Notes: generated by a model not told the origin, from the letters alone. 52,533 nt of DNA from Chromatiales bacterium (GCA_016789845.1 JAEUQA010000025.1:1-52533); one strand, 5' to 3'. Numbered from the stretch's first letter, positions 24,929-33,128 are shown. A program made the numbers and translations.

Positions 24929-26315
24929 GCATCCCGCCGTCCGGCTGGCAGGCGAGCGCAGCGAACGCTGGTCGCGGCGCCTCGCCACCCGCCAGGCCGC
25001 CGCCCGGGACCCCGGCGTCGTGGTCGAGGGCAAGCTGGCGCGGGTGGCCGGGATGACGCTCGAGGCCGTCGGCTGCGAGGCGGCCCTCGGCGCCCGCTGC
25101 GTCATCGAAGGCACCGGCGGCAGTCCCGTCGAGGCCGAGGTCGTCGGTTTCTCGGGCGACCGGCTGTTCCTCATGCCGACCGGCACGCTGGCAGGCGTGA
25201 TGCCGAATGCCCGCGTGATTCCCCAGCGGTCGGTCGCCCGCGTGGCCGTCGGCGATGGCCTGCTGGGGCGCGTGATCGACGGCGCCGGCAATCCGCTCGA
25301 CGGGCGCGGCCCGCTGAACTGCGAGTCACGGATCCGTCTCGAGTCCGAGCCGATCAATCCCCTCGCCCGCCAGCCGATCCACCAGCCGCTGGACGTGGGC
25401 GTGCGCTCGATCAATGCCCTGTTCACCGCCGGCCGCGGCCAGCGCCTCGGCCTCTTCGCGGGCAGCGGCGTGGGCAAGAGCACGCTGCTCGGCATGATGA
25501 CCCGGTACACCCGCGCCGACGTGATCGTCGTCGGGCTGATCGGCGAGCGTGGCCGCGAAGTCAAGGAATTCGTCGAGGACAACCTCGGCCAGGCCGGGCT
25601 CGCGCGCTCGATCGTCGTCGCGACTCCCGCCGACTGCTCGCCCCTGCTGCGCATCCACGGCGCCTGGCGGGCGACCGCGATCGCGGAGCATTTCCGTGCC
25701 CAGGGTTGCCAGGTGCTGCTGCTGATGGACTCGCTGACCCGCTTCGCCCAGGCCCAGCGCGAGATTGGCCTCGCCATCGGCGAACCACCGGCCACCAAGG
25801 GCTACCCGCCGTCGGTCTTCGCCCGGCTGCCGCAGCTGGTCGAGCGCGCCGGCACCGGCGACACGGGAGGCGGCTCCATCACTGCCTTCTACACGGTGCT
25901 CGCGGAGGGCGACGACGAGAATGACCCGATCGTGGACGCCGCCCGCGCGATCCTCGACGGCCACATCATGCTGTCCCGGGACATGGCCGAGAGCGGCATC
26001 TACCCGCCGGTCAACGTGGAGTCTTCGATCAGCCGGTCCATGACCCGCATCGCGTCGCGCCAGCACGTGGCCGCCGCCCAGAAGTTCCGGGAAGTCGTTT
26101 CCTGCTACATGCGCAACCGGGACCTGATCACGGTGGGCGCCTATCGTCCCGGCTCCGACCCGCAGCTGGACCGGGCCGTGCGGCTCTGGCCACGCATAGA
26201 GGCCTTCCTGAAGCAGGCGACCGACCAGCCGGTGAGCTTCGAGGAAAGCATCGCCCAGCTCGAGACGCTGGTGAACGCCGATGGGTTGGACGGCCGCGCC
26301 CGTGGCCCGGCGTGA
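24900..26315 (+). CDS. fliI: FliI, flagellar export ATPase
   Basis: This 471-residue ATPase is related to the F1 beta subunit and forms a hexamer at the base of the export gate. Walker A is AGSGVGKS (187-194); other motifs are [36 protein letters not shown] (Walker B region) and [20 protein letters not shown] 24900 is chosen, with GGAGG 5 bases upstream; the predicted N-terminus then has the usual length before the [18 protein letters not shown] motif. It overlaps fliH by 29 bases. fliJ follows directly. Confidence 0.96.
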   Translation: MTSQISSLSRHPAVRLAGERSERWSRRLATRQAAARDPGVVVEGKLARVAGMTLEAVGCEAALGARCVIEGTGGSPVEAEVVGFSGDRLFLMPTGTLAGVMPNARVIPQRSVARVAVGDGLLGRVIDGAGNPLDGRGPLNCESRIRLESEPINPLARQPIHQPLDVGVRSINALFTAGRGQRLGLFAGSGVGKSTLLGMMTRYTRADVIVVGLIGERGREVKEFVEDNLGQAGLARSIVVATPADCSPLLRIHGAWRATAIAEHFRAQGCQVLLLMDSLTRFAQAQREIGLAIGEPPATKGYPPSVFARLPQLVERAGTGDTGGGSITAFYTVLAEGDDENDPIVDAARAILDGHIMLSRDMAESGIYPPVNVESSISRSMTRIASRQHVAAAQKFREVVSCYMRNRDLITVGAYRPGSDPQLDRAVRLWPRIEAFLKQATDQPVSFEESIAQLETLVNADGLDGRARGPA

Positions 26316-26316
26316 C

Positions 26317-26757
26317 ATGAAGGCGCGGAGCCGGATCGAGACGCTCCAGCGCCTCGCCAGCCACACCGAGGCCGAGCATGCCCGGCGCCTCGCGGAACGG
26401 CTGCGCGCCCTCGACACCGAGGAGCGTCGCCTGCAGCAGATCCGCGGCTACCTGGCCGAGTACGCCAAGGGGACGGGCCAGGCACCGAGCATGACGATCG
26501 GCAGCCTGAAGAGCGGCCGCGGCTTCCTGGAGCGCCTGCGGGGCGCCGTGGACGAACAGCGCGGGACGGTGGAGACCCAGCGCCAGCAGGTCGAGCAGCA
26601 GACCCTGCAGTGGCGGTCTGCCCGGGCCCGCACCCGCTCCCTGGAGAAACTCGGGGAGCGGCAGGCGGAGGCAGAAAGGGAGCGCCTGGACCGGCGGGAG
26701 CAGGCCCGGCTGGATGAAGTAACCCACTCCCGCAGCGACTCCGGACGGAAAGTGTGA
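26317..26757 (+). CDS. fliJ: FliJ, export chaperone escort protein
   Basis: This 146-residue protein is a long coiled coil that sits in the centre of the FliI hexamer and links it to FlhA. It is rich in Arg, Glu and Gln, with heptad-like LQRLASHTEAEHARRLAERLRALDTEERRLQQI. ATG 26317, one base after the fliI stop, gives the usual family length; the upstream ATG 26281 lies inside fliI and adds a non-conserved extension. A sigma-54 promoter for fliK begins 7 bases after its stop. Confidence 0.92.
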   Translation: MKARSRIETLQRLASHTEAEHARRLAERLRALDTEERRLQQIRGYLAEYAKGTGQAPSMTIGSLKSGRGFLERLRGAVDEQRGTVETQRQQVEQQTLQWRSARARTRSLEKLGERQAEAERERLDRREQARLDEVTHSRSDSGRKV

Positions 26758-26764
26758 ACTCACG

Positions 26765-26780
26765 TGGCACGGAGGTTGCT
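26765..26780 (+). promoter_or_regulatory. Sigma-54 promoter of fliK
   Basis: TGGCACGGAGGTTGCT is a perfect -24/-12 match. The predicted start is near 26791, only about two bases before the GTG proposed for fliK. Confidence 0.9.
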
Positions 26781-26792
26781 TGATGCTCTTCC

Positions 26793-28226
26793 GTGAGCGA
26801 ACTCAGCCTTAACGTTGTCCCATCGCCCGAGCTGCTGAAGGCGGCCGCTGCCGGCGGCCCGTCAGCCCCTGGCACGTCGGCCCCGGACAGGGCCACCCGG
26901 GCGCCGGAGGCCCCGAATCCCTTTGCCGCCCTGCTGTCCGGCGTCCTGCAGGGTGCACAGCCCCTGCCGGAGAGCCCGGTGCCAGGCACGGAAGGGCCCG
27001 CCTTCGCGCTACTGGCGGAATCCGGGCCCCAGCCGGATACCGGCACCGTCGATGTCCTCGCCCTGCCCGGTACGGCGACAGCACTGCCCGCCATGGGCGC
27101 CGAAACCTCCGGCGGCGCCAGCGGCACGCCCGCCGGCAACTTGCTGCCCGCGACCGGCAAGGACTTGCCGCTGGTGCCGACGGGCACGCAGGCCGCACCG
27201 GACATCAGTGCCGGGCTCACCACACGGAACGAGGCCACCGCGGACGAGACGACGACGCCCGCCACCAGCCGCCCGCGAATCTTCCTCGCCGACCTGGCGC
27301 TCAGTCGCCCCCTGGAGCCGGCCACCGGGCAGCCCGCCGGGAACCCCGGCGACGAGGCACGCACGGCGGCTGCCGCGACGCTCGCCGGGCGCGCACCTTC
27401 GGCCGGGGCTGATGGCGAGAGGACAGCGCGGTCCAGTGACCCGGCCCGCCGACTCGCGCCAGCCGGCTACGCGCCGCTGGCCGTGGATTCCACGGGGCTG
27501 ACCGATGCCACTGCCGCCAGTGATGGCCTTGCCGGCGGTGCACTGGCCGGCGGCGATGTCCTGGCCCCGCGCTCATTATCGGTTGACCTGCCGTTCCGGA
27601 GCGGAGGCCTGCCCGGCGCCGGCACCGAATTCCTCGCGGGGCAACTCGCCGCCTTCGCCGCGAGCAGCGACAGAAGCAACCCGGGGACCGGCTTGTCAGC
27701 GCTCTCCGGGACCGGCACGACCGACGCCGGCAGCGCCGCCCTGCTCGGCCGGCTCGGCAGTACCGGTCTGCCGCCGCTGCAACCGCTGGGCAACGCGATT
27801 GCGTTCGCCGGCGGCCTGGCGGATCGCCTGCTGACGCTCGGCGGCCCCGGCGCACACTCGGCGCGCCTGAAGCTGCACCCGGAACACCTGGGCGAGCTCG
27901 ACGTGGAAATCAGCATCGAGGACGGCACCGCCCGGGTGTGGTTCGGCACGACGACTGGCCAGGCCCGGGACGCCATCGAGGCGTCCCTGCCCCGGCTCCG
28001 GGAACTGTTCGCGGAACAGGGCATCCAGCTCACCCGCACGCAGATCGATGCCGGCGGCGGACAGATGGGAAACTCCGCCTTCGGGCAGGAGCGGCGGATG
28101 ACCGGTGGTTCGGATGGGTGGAGAGACATCCCGGCCTGGCGGCCCGGCCGTGCCGGCGCCAGTGCGGAGCCGGGTGGCGGGATCGCGGCAGGCACATCAG
28201 CGAGGCTGCTGGACGTCTGGGCCTGA
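26793..28226 (+). CDS. fliK: FliK, hook-length control protein
   Basis: This 477-residue exported ruler protein sets the hook length and switches export specificity through FlhB. Most of it (1-330) is Ala/Gly/Pro/Thr-rich and low in complexity, as usual. The C-terminal switch domain (about 345-430) has ARLKLHPEHLGELDVEISIEDGTARVWF, the region that contacts FlhB, then RDAIEASLPRLRELFAEQGIQL. The start is GTG 26793; an in-frame stop lies 12 bases upstream and no other good start follows for a long way. There is no ribosome-binding site and the sigma-54 promoter predicts a transcript starting almost at the GTG. Confidence 0.9.
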   Translation: MSELSLNVVPSPELLKAAAAGGPSAPGTSAPDRATRAPEAPNPFAALLSGVLQGAQPLPESPVPGTEGPAFALLAESGPQPDTGTVDVLALPGTATALPAMGAETSGGASGTPAGNLLPATGKDLPLVPTGTQAAPDISAGLTTRNEATADETTTPATSRPRIFLADLALSRPLEPATGQPAGNPGDEARTAAAATLAGRAPSAGADGERTARSSDPARRLAPAGYAPLAVDSTGLTDATAASDGLAGGALAGGDVLAPRSLSVDLPFRSGGLPGAGTEFLAGQLAAFAASSDRSNPGTGLSALSGTGTTDAGSAALLGRLGSTGLPPLQPLGNAIAFAGGLADRLLTLGGPGAHSARLKLHPEHLGELDVEISIEDGTARVWFGTTTGQARDAIEASLPRLRELFAEQGIQLTRTQIDAGGGQMGNSAFGQERRMTGGSDGWRDIPAWRPGRAGASAEPGGGIAAGTSARLLDVWA

Positions 28227-28352
28227 GGCCTGACCGGCCCGCAGTCGACCGATTTCCGGTGCGACGGCCCGGTTTTGCGGCTGGCCTCGGGCACCCCTGT
28301 CACGGCACATCGGGCCATGTCCATGAGATCGCCCCGAGCGTGAATCCCCCGG

Positions 28353-28397
28353 TTGCCAGCGCCAAAATGGCCATTTACACTCAAAAAATGGACATTT
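28353..28397 (+). promoter_or_regulatory. Promoter and paired operators of the toxin-antitoxin operon
   Basis: TTGCCA (28353-28358), a 17-base spacer and TACACT (28376-28381) form a sigma-70-like promoter. The perfect palindrome AAATGGCCATTT (28365-28376) overlaps the spacer and -10, and the near-copy AAATGGACATTT (28386-28397) covers the antitoxin start; the two are 21 bases apart, two helical turns. This fits autoregulation by the antitoxin. The predicted start of transcription is at or next to the antitoxin ATG. Confidence 0.65.
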
Positions 28398-28630
28398 CGA
28401 TCACCGAGTTCAAACAGCGCTGCCTGGAGATCGTGCGGCGCGTCGAGAAGACCGGCAAGCCGGTCACGATTCGACGTCACGGCAAGGCGGTTGCCCAGCT
28501 GGAACCGTCACCGGCAAATCTCACCGTCGGGATGAAACCCTGGGAGCAGCTACGAGCGCTGGGTGGCAAGCTCAAGGCGGGACCCGGTGAATCGGTCCTG
28601 CATGACGGGGACTTCGAGGCGCTGCGTTGA
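28388..28630 (+). CDS. Phd/YefM-family antitoxin
   Basis: This 80-residue protein starts MDISITEFKQRCLEIVRRVEK and continues GKPVTIRRHGKAVAQLEP, the Phd/YefM DNA-binding N-terminal fold. The C-terminal part (about 45-80), ending SVLHDGDFEALR, would wrap the toxin. ATG 28388 is chosen because family members start with this MxxISxxEFK segment; an upstream ATG at 28367 lies before the predicted start of transcription. It overlaps the toxin gene by four bases (TTGA). It sits in an operon unrelated to motility between fliK and fliL. Confidence 0.85.
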   Translation: MDISITEFKQRCLEIVRRVEKTGKPVTIRRHGKAVAQLEPSPANLTVGMKPWEQLRALGGKLKAGPGESVLHDGDFEALR

Positions 28631-29028
28631 AGGCACTGCTGGACACCCACATCTGGGTGTGGTGGCTGACGGCGAGTACAGGGCTCACTACCAGGGAGCG
28701 GGCCGCACTGGATGCAGCGGCAGCCGACGGCGCGTTGTTTCTCGCCGCAATCAGCCTCTGGGAGGCCCAGATGCTCCATGCGAAGGGACGACTTGATCTG
28801 CCGCTGGCGTTTTCCGACTGGTTACGGCGCGCTGCCGCGCCGCCGATGGTGACCGTGCTGCCCATGGACATACCGGTAATCGCCACGCTCGACGCCTTGC
28901 CCGGTCGATTCCACGGCGATCCGGCCGACCGCCTGATCGTTGCGACGGCGAAAGTTCACCGACTGCCGCTGGCCACCCATGACAAACGGATTCGCGCCTC
29001 GCGGGCCGTGCGCTTGTGGAGGCCCTGA
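28627..29028 (+). CDS. PIN-domain toxin (VapC-like ribonuclease)
   Basis: This 133-residue protein has the PIN nuclease pattern: LLDTHIWVWW with Asp6, ISLWEAQML with Glu46, FHGDPADRLIVATA with Asp98/Asp101, and THDKRI with Asp119. All four acidic metal-binding positions are present, so it should be active; PIN toxins usually cut tRNA or rRNA. The start is TTG 28627, overlapping the antitoxin stop, which suggests translational coupling and low toxin yield; the next good start is far inside the domain. The cut target is not predictable from the sequence. Confidence 0.87.
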   Translation: MKALLDTHIWVWWLTASTGLTTRERAALDAAAADGALFLAAISLWEAQMLHAKGRLDLPLAFSDWLRRAAAPPMVTVLPMDIPVIATLDALPGRFHGDPADRLIVATAKVHRLPLATHDKRIRASRAVRLWRP

Positions 29029-29031
29029 CTC

Positions 29032-29904
29032 CTAGACCCTCGACCGTTCCCGCACCGCGCGCATGAAGTCCGCACCCACCTCGGCCACGCCGGCCGACTT
29101 CGCGGCGGCGACGATGCCCTGCAGGGCGTTCTTCACGAAGGGCTTCGGCACGCCGGAGAGCAGTTCACAGGCCTCCCGCGTGAAGCTGACGGCGGGGTCG
29201 AGCCGGTTGGCCAGGTAGAAGATGCCCTGGGCCTCGAGGCCCTCCACCTTCGGCAGGGGGACGGAGAAGGGCTCCGCATGCCCGGCAAACCAGAAGTCCC
29301 CCGGATTCCGGAAGCCGAAGAAGATGGGCATCCGCGGGAACGGGCCGCCATCCTCGAGGGCAGCAGCGAAGGGCTCCCGGAGCCACTGGCGGTCCACCTG
29401 CAGGACGAAGTGGTTGGCACCCACCTCGGCGGCCCCCGCCGGCGGACGATCCAGGTCGTAGCTGCGGTCCCAGGTGCACTCCATGACCTGGAAGGCTTCC
29501 GCGATCACTTTGGGGCAGCCGGGTTGCGCCGCGCGCCCGCCGTCGGGTGAGGGCACCAGGCCGAAGGGCATCGCGCGCTGCTTGTCGTCCAGGGACTGCC
29601 CCGGCAACCCCAGGCGGGCGATGGCGGTTAGCTGGTCCCGGTCGAACTCCAGGTAGTTCAGGGCGCACTTCCCGGTCCGCCGGATGTTGTGGGCCGTGCC
29701 GCTGGTGGCCCGGCTGATGAGCAGCATCGAGTGGGGGCTCGTGATCCCGAACGGGAAGCACAGGGCGTGGGGCCCGATGCCGGTCGTGCCGTCCTCGTGC
29801 ACCGTGGTGACGAGCGCAAACGACATCGGTATGAAGGCGGAGGTCTGGTAGAAGTTGTCCCGCAGGCCGACGGGGACGAAGCCTGGTCGTTCCGGCTCGC
29901 TCAT
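29032..29904 (-). CDS. Flavin reductase-like (FMN-binding split-barrel) protein
   Basis: This 290-residue protein has the flavin-reductase-like pattern in its N-terminal half: PMSFALVTTVHEDG, TGIGPHALCFPFGITSP, MLLISRATSGTAHNIRRTGKCALNYLEFD. These fit the FMN-binding split barrel, where FMN lies between the S-P-type strand and the xxT-xxNI turn. The C-terminal half (about 150-290) is not recognised beyond NHFVLQVDRQW and FFGFRNPGDFWF. The substrate is unknown. The gene is opposite to the toxin gene and leaves only 3 bases between their stop codons. No signal peptide or membrane segment is seen, and there is no clear ribosome-binding site. Confidence 0.62.
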   Translation of the reverse strand: MSEPERPGFVPVGLRDNFYQTSAFIPMSFALVTTVHEDGTTGIGPHALCFPFGITSPHSMLLISRATSGTAHNIRRTGKCALNYLEFDRDQLTAIARLGLPGQSLDDKQRAMPFGLVPSPDGGRAAQPGCPKVIAEAFQVMECTWDRSYDLDRPPAGAAEVGANHFVLQVDRQWLREPFAAALEDGGPFPRMPIFFGFRNPGDFWFAGHAEPFSVPLPKVEGLEAQGIFYLANRLDPAVSFTREACELLSGVPKPFVKNALQGIVAAAKSAGVAEVGADFMRAVRERSRV

Positions 29905-29948
29905 GGCGCCAGTGGACGACGGCCCCCGCGGCGGGGCAATACGTGGTG

Positions 29949-30944
29949 CTACTGAGGATCGCCCGGGCGTGGCCTGCGGCCTGGATGGAGGCGGCGGGCG
30001 ACCAGTGCGCCGAGCCCGGTCAGCAGCAGCCAGCCGCCGGCCGGCAGGGGCACGGGGGTGACGGGCGTGCCGGCCAGCCAGTCGTAGCCGCTCGCGGCGA
30101 TGATCTCCACGCCCTCGATCGGCTCACCCTGGGTGTTGCTCACGGTGATGCCGAGCCACGTGGCCGTGTTGTAGAAATTGGCGCTGCCGCTGCCCGGCGA
30201 GCCGGGCGGCGTCCCGGAATTGCTGACATCCACCCGGAAGTTCCAGAAGACCTGGATCGGAATGCCCGGCAGGAATACCGGGACGCCATTTTCCGTGCCA
30301 AAGAAGGGCGTCGAGAAATACTGGCGGCCCGAGAGCTCGCCGCTGATGCCCTCGAAATAGTCGATCCGGCCCTCGGGTGGATAGAAGGTGTTGGGCGCCG
30401 CTTCGGAGGTCAACGCGACAATCGTGCTGTAGTCGGACGGATTGTTCGGGTTCGAGCCCAGCAGGCCCTGGGCGAGAAAGGCGGACATGTACCAGCTGGC
30501 GTTGCCCGATGACGCCTGGAGGCTGCCGTCCACGTCGATGGCAAAGCTGAGCGCCACCGCGCCCGGGCTCAGCAGCACGAAGCTGTCCCGCAAGCTGACG
30601 AGACTCGCGGCGGCATAGGAGGGTTCGCCACCCTGTATGCCATCCGACAGGCTGTTGGCCCAGAACCCGGAGGCCAGCAAACGGACCTGCCCGCCGTCGA
30701 TCGAGGCCTTGGCCTGCATGTTGTCGACCTGGGCCTCGATGCGCAGCTCTTCGGCCAGGGAGAGGTCGCTGCCATAGAGCGGATTGCCAGCCACGACCAG
30801 GCCGGGGTAGATGCCGCCGGGATTGAGCGCCGTGATGCTGTCGGCAGAGCGCACGTAGATGTCGGTCTGGAGGCTTGCGGCGGTGACCGTGCCGGGGAGG
30901 GCAAGGGCCAGTGCGAGCAGCAGGACAGGACCACGGGTTGACAT
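29949..30944 (-). CDS. VPLPA-CTERM (PEP-CTERM type) exported protein
   Basis: This 331-residue protein has a signal peptide (MSTRGPVLLLALALALPGT, cut near AAS at about 23) and a C-terminal sorting signal: VPLPA (298-302), a hydrophobic segment (about 303-315), then Arg-Arg (317-318). This tripartite tail is recognised by exosortases and marks proteins for the cell surface. After the Arg pair there are 13 extra residues (LHPGRRPRPGDPQ), longer than usual. The middle is Ser/Gly/Asn-rich and of no known family. GGAG lies 9 bases before ATG 30944. No exosortase gene is in the window. Confidence 0.85.
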   Translation of the reverse strand: MSTRGPVLLLALALALPGTVTAASLQTDIYVRSADSITALNPGGIYPGLVVAGNPLYGSDLSLAEELRIEAQVDNMQAKASIDGGQVRLLASGFWANSLSDGIQGGEPSYAAASLVSLRDSFVLLSPGAVALSFAIDVDGSLQASSGNASWYMSAFLAQGLLGSNPNNPSDYSTIVALTSEAAPNTFYPPEGRIDYFEGISGELSGRQYFSTPFFGTENGVPVFLPGIPIQVFWNFRVDVSNSGTPPGSPGSGSANFYNTATWLGITVSNTQGEPIEGVEIIAASGYDWLAGTPVTPVPLPAGGWLLLTGLGALVARRLHPGRRPRPGDPQ

Positions 30945-31049
30945 AATTTTTCTCCGTGTGGGCGGTCTTGACCCGACCGTAGCACATCCTGGGAGTTCGG
31001 CATGCAAAGCCGCTCCGTGCGCTGGCGCGGCAGTGGGCTGTCAGCCACC

Positions 31050-31065
31050 CGCCAAGCGCTTGGCG
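31050..31065. repeat. 16-bp perfect palindrome between the VPLPA gene and fliL
   Basis: CGCCAAGCGCTTGGCG is a perfect palindrome about 105 bases upstream of the VPLPA gene start and about 72 bases before the fliL sigma-54 promoter. It could be an operator of either gene. No protein is assigned. Confidence 0.4.
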
Positions 31066-31136
31066 CCGGCCCGGCGGCAGTGTCCGGCCTTCATCCAACC
31101 CGCTGAATCCATTGCCTTTAAGCCCACCCCACCCGC

Positions 31137-31152
31137 TGGCACAACTCTTGCT
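31137..31152 (+). promoter_or_regulatory. Sigma-54 promoter of fliLMNOPQR-flhBAFG-fliA
   Basis: TGGCACAACTCTTGCT matches the -24/-12 consensus except for A in place of G at the seventh base. The predicted start is near 31163, 24 bases before fliL. It leads a run of at least 12 tightly packed genes. Confidence 0.88.
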
Positions 31153-31186
31153 TTGAGGTCTCCGGGACGTTCACGGACAGACACTC

Positions 31187-31756
31187 ATGGCCACTGAAGA
31201 GACCGCCGGCGCCGAAGCGGCAGCCCCCGCTGCCGCCGCGAAGAGCGGCAGCCTGCTGAAGGCCGTCGGCACCGTCATCGGCTTGTTCCTGCTGCTGCTC
31301 ACGACCCAGCTCGCCGCCCCGATACTGGGCTGCAAGCTCCTGAATTCCATGACCCCCAACTGCCCGGCGCCGGTCGTCGTGGTGGACAAGGCCGGGAAGG
31401 AAGTCGCGGCGCCGAAGGGCCCGCCGCTCTACCTGCCCATGGACCCGCCGCTGGTCGTCAGCCTCGAGGACAAGGGCTCGATCCGCTTCCTGCAGGTCAC
31501 CGTCGAGCTCATGTCCCGGGACGAGCACGTCATCACGGCGCTGCAGACCCACATGCCGGTCATCCGCAACAACCTGCTCATGCTGCTCGGCGGGCAGGCC
31601 ATCGGTTCCCTGACCAGCCGGGAGGACAAGGAAGAGATCCGCCGGCAGGCGCTGGCCGAGGTCCAGAAGATCCTGAAGGCGAACCCCCCGGGCGAGAAGG
31701 AGAAGCGCACCGGCACCGTCGAGGACCTCTACTTCACCAGTTTCGTCGTCCAGTAG
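31187..31756 (+). CDS. fliL: FliL, basal-body-associated stator protein
   Basis: This 189-residue inner-membrane protein surrounds and supports stator units. It has an Ala/Glu-rich cytoplasmic N-terminus (1-24), one membrane segment (about 26-47, ending near LGCKL), and the periplasmic FliL domain with YLPMDPPLVVSL, RFLQVTVELMSRDEHVITAL, MPVIRNNLLMLLGGQ and EDLYFTSFVVQ at the end. It is the first gene after the sigma-54 promoter. ATG 31187 is the only good start. Confidence 0.95.
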   Translation: MATEETAGAEAAAPAAAAKSGSLLKAVGTVIGLFLLLLTTQLAAPILGCKLLNSMTPNCPAPVVVVDKAGKEVAAPKGPPLYLPMDPPLVVSLEDKGSIRFLQVTVELMSRDEHVITALQTHMPVIRNNLLMLLGGQAIGSLTSREDKEEIRRQALAEVQKILKANPPGEKEKRTGTVEDLYFTSFVVQ

Positions 31757-31771
31757 TCGGCGGAGCCCCCG

Positions 31772-32773
31772 ATGAGCACCAGGGAAATCCTGTCGGACGA
31801 GGAATCGCAGGCGCTGCGGGAACCGGGCGCCTCCGGCGATCCCCAGGGCCGCGCGCCGGAAGGGCAGATCGTGGACCTCCACGCCGACCACTGGGAACGC
31901 ATCGCACCGGACAAGGTGCCCGCGCTGGAATCGATCTCCGAGCGGATGACCAGCCTGCTCAAGCTCACCGCCCGGAAGTTCTTCCGGCAGTCCGTGGACG
32001 TCACGCCGCGCCCCTGGCGCGAGGAACGTTGGGGCCTCTACTCCCGGCGCCTGCCGGTGCCGACCAGCCTCAACGTGCTGGAGATCCGGTCCCACGCCTG
32101 CAAGGGCGTGGTCACGCTGGACGCCGGCTTCGTCTTCACCCTGGTGGACGTCTTCTTCGGCGGCGATGGCAAGGGCCGGCGCCTGGAAGGCACCGGCGAG
32201 TTCACGCCCATGGAGATCCGGCTGGTCCGCAAGTTCGTCGCGGCCATAGCCCAGGACATGCGGGATGCCTGGAAGCCCTTCGTCGCGATGGACTTCCAGC
32301 CGGGCGCGTCCGAGATCAACCCGATCTTCGCGGCGGTTGCCGCCGGCTCGGACAACATGTGCATCACCGGCTTCGACCTGACGCTCAGCGGGCAGGAATT
32401 CCGCTTCGAGATCGTGCTGCCCTACGCATTGATGGAGCCCGTCCGGCACCTGCGGGACGCCGGGCAGGCGGACCAGGCGGAGGCGGATTCGCGCCGCTGG
32501 AGCACCCGCCTCAAGGCCGACGTGCAGGACGCGCGGGTGTCCCTGCGGGCCGTCGTCGCCCGCACGGAGATCAGCCTGCGGGACCTCACCCAGGCCAAGC
32601 CCGGCGACATCATTCCGACGGACCTGCTGCCCGCGGTGATCCTCTATGCCGGCGAAACGCCGCTGGTGGAGGGCACGTTCGGCATGTTCCAGGGACGGAA
32701 CGCGGTGCGGGTGACCAAGCCCGCCAATCGAATCACGGTAGGAGAAAAGTATGGACGAGGCGAAAACAGCTGA
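31772..32773 (+). CDS. fliM: FliM, motor switch protein with a degenerate CheY-docking motif
   Basis: This 333-residue C-ring protein has the middle domain (FVFTLVDVFFGGDGKGRRLEGTGEFTPMEIRLVRKF) and the FliN-like C-terminal domain (VSLRAVVARTEISLRDLTQAKPGDIIP). The N-terminus is unusual: the family start LSQDEIDALL, which binds phospho-CheY, here reads ILSDEESQALR (6-16), keeping LS-DE and the final AL but losing the I and D of EIDALL. The end overlaps fliN by 23 bases. The rest of the protein looks normal, so the switch complex should form. Whether CheY can bind is open. Confidence 0.95.
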   Translation: MSTREILSDEESQALREPGASGDPQGRAPEGQIVDLHADHWERIAPDKVPALESISERMTSLLKLTARKFFRQSVDVTPRPWREERWGLYSRRLPVPTSLNVLEIRSHACKGVVTLDAGFVFTLVDVFFGGDGKGRRLEGTGEFTPMEIRLVRKFVAAIAQDMRDAWKPFVAMDFQPGASEINPIFAAVAAGSDNMCITGFDLTLSGQEFRFEIVLPYALMEPVRHLRDAGQADQAEADSRRWSTRLKADVQDARVSLRAVVARTEISLRDLTQAKPGDIIPTDLLPAVILYAGETPLVEGTFGMFQGRNAVRVTKPANRITVGEKYGRGENS

Positions 32774-33128
32774 GGGCGCCGCCGGCCGGCCGGGGACGCC
32801 ACAGCCCTTCCAGGCTCCGGCGCTCGACGATCTCTCCGGCGGCGGAAACGCAGCCGGCACCGACGTACGGCCGAACATCGAGGTCATCCTCGACGTGCCG
32901 GTCACCCTGTCGCTGGAAGTGGGCCGCGCGCAGATGAGCGTCGGCAAGCTGCTGCGGCTGAACCAGGGCTCGGTGGTGGAACTCGACCGGAACGCCGGCG
33001 AGCCGCTGGACGTCCTCGTCAATGGCGCGCTGGTGGCCCACGGCGAGATCGTGATCGTCAACGACAAGTTCGGCATCCGGCTCACGGACGTCCTGCCGCC
33101 CGCCAAGCGCACTCCGGCCCAGGGGTGA
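32751..33128 (+). CDS. fliN: FliN, motor switch protein
   Basis: This 125-residue C-ring protein has a Pro/Ala/Gly-rich N-terminus (1-40) and the SpoA domain with IEVILDVPVTLSLEVGRAQMSVGKLLRLNQGSVVELDRNAGEPLDVLVNGALVAHGEIVIVNDKFGIRLTD. It forms the lower rim of the C ring and recruits FliH. TAGGAGA lies about 7 bases before its ATG, inside the end of fliM. Confidence 0.96.
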   Translation: MDEAKTAEGAAGRPGTPQPFQAPALDDLSGGGNAAGTDVRPNIEVILDVPVTLSLEVGRAQMSVGKLLRLNQGSVVELDRNAGEPLDVLVNGALVAHGEIVIVNDKFGIRLTDVLPPAKRTPAQG

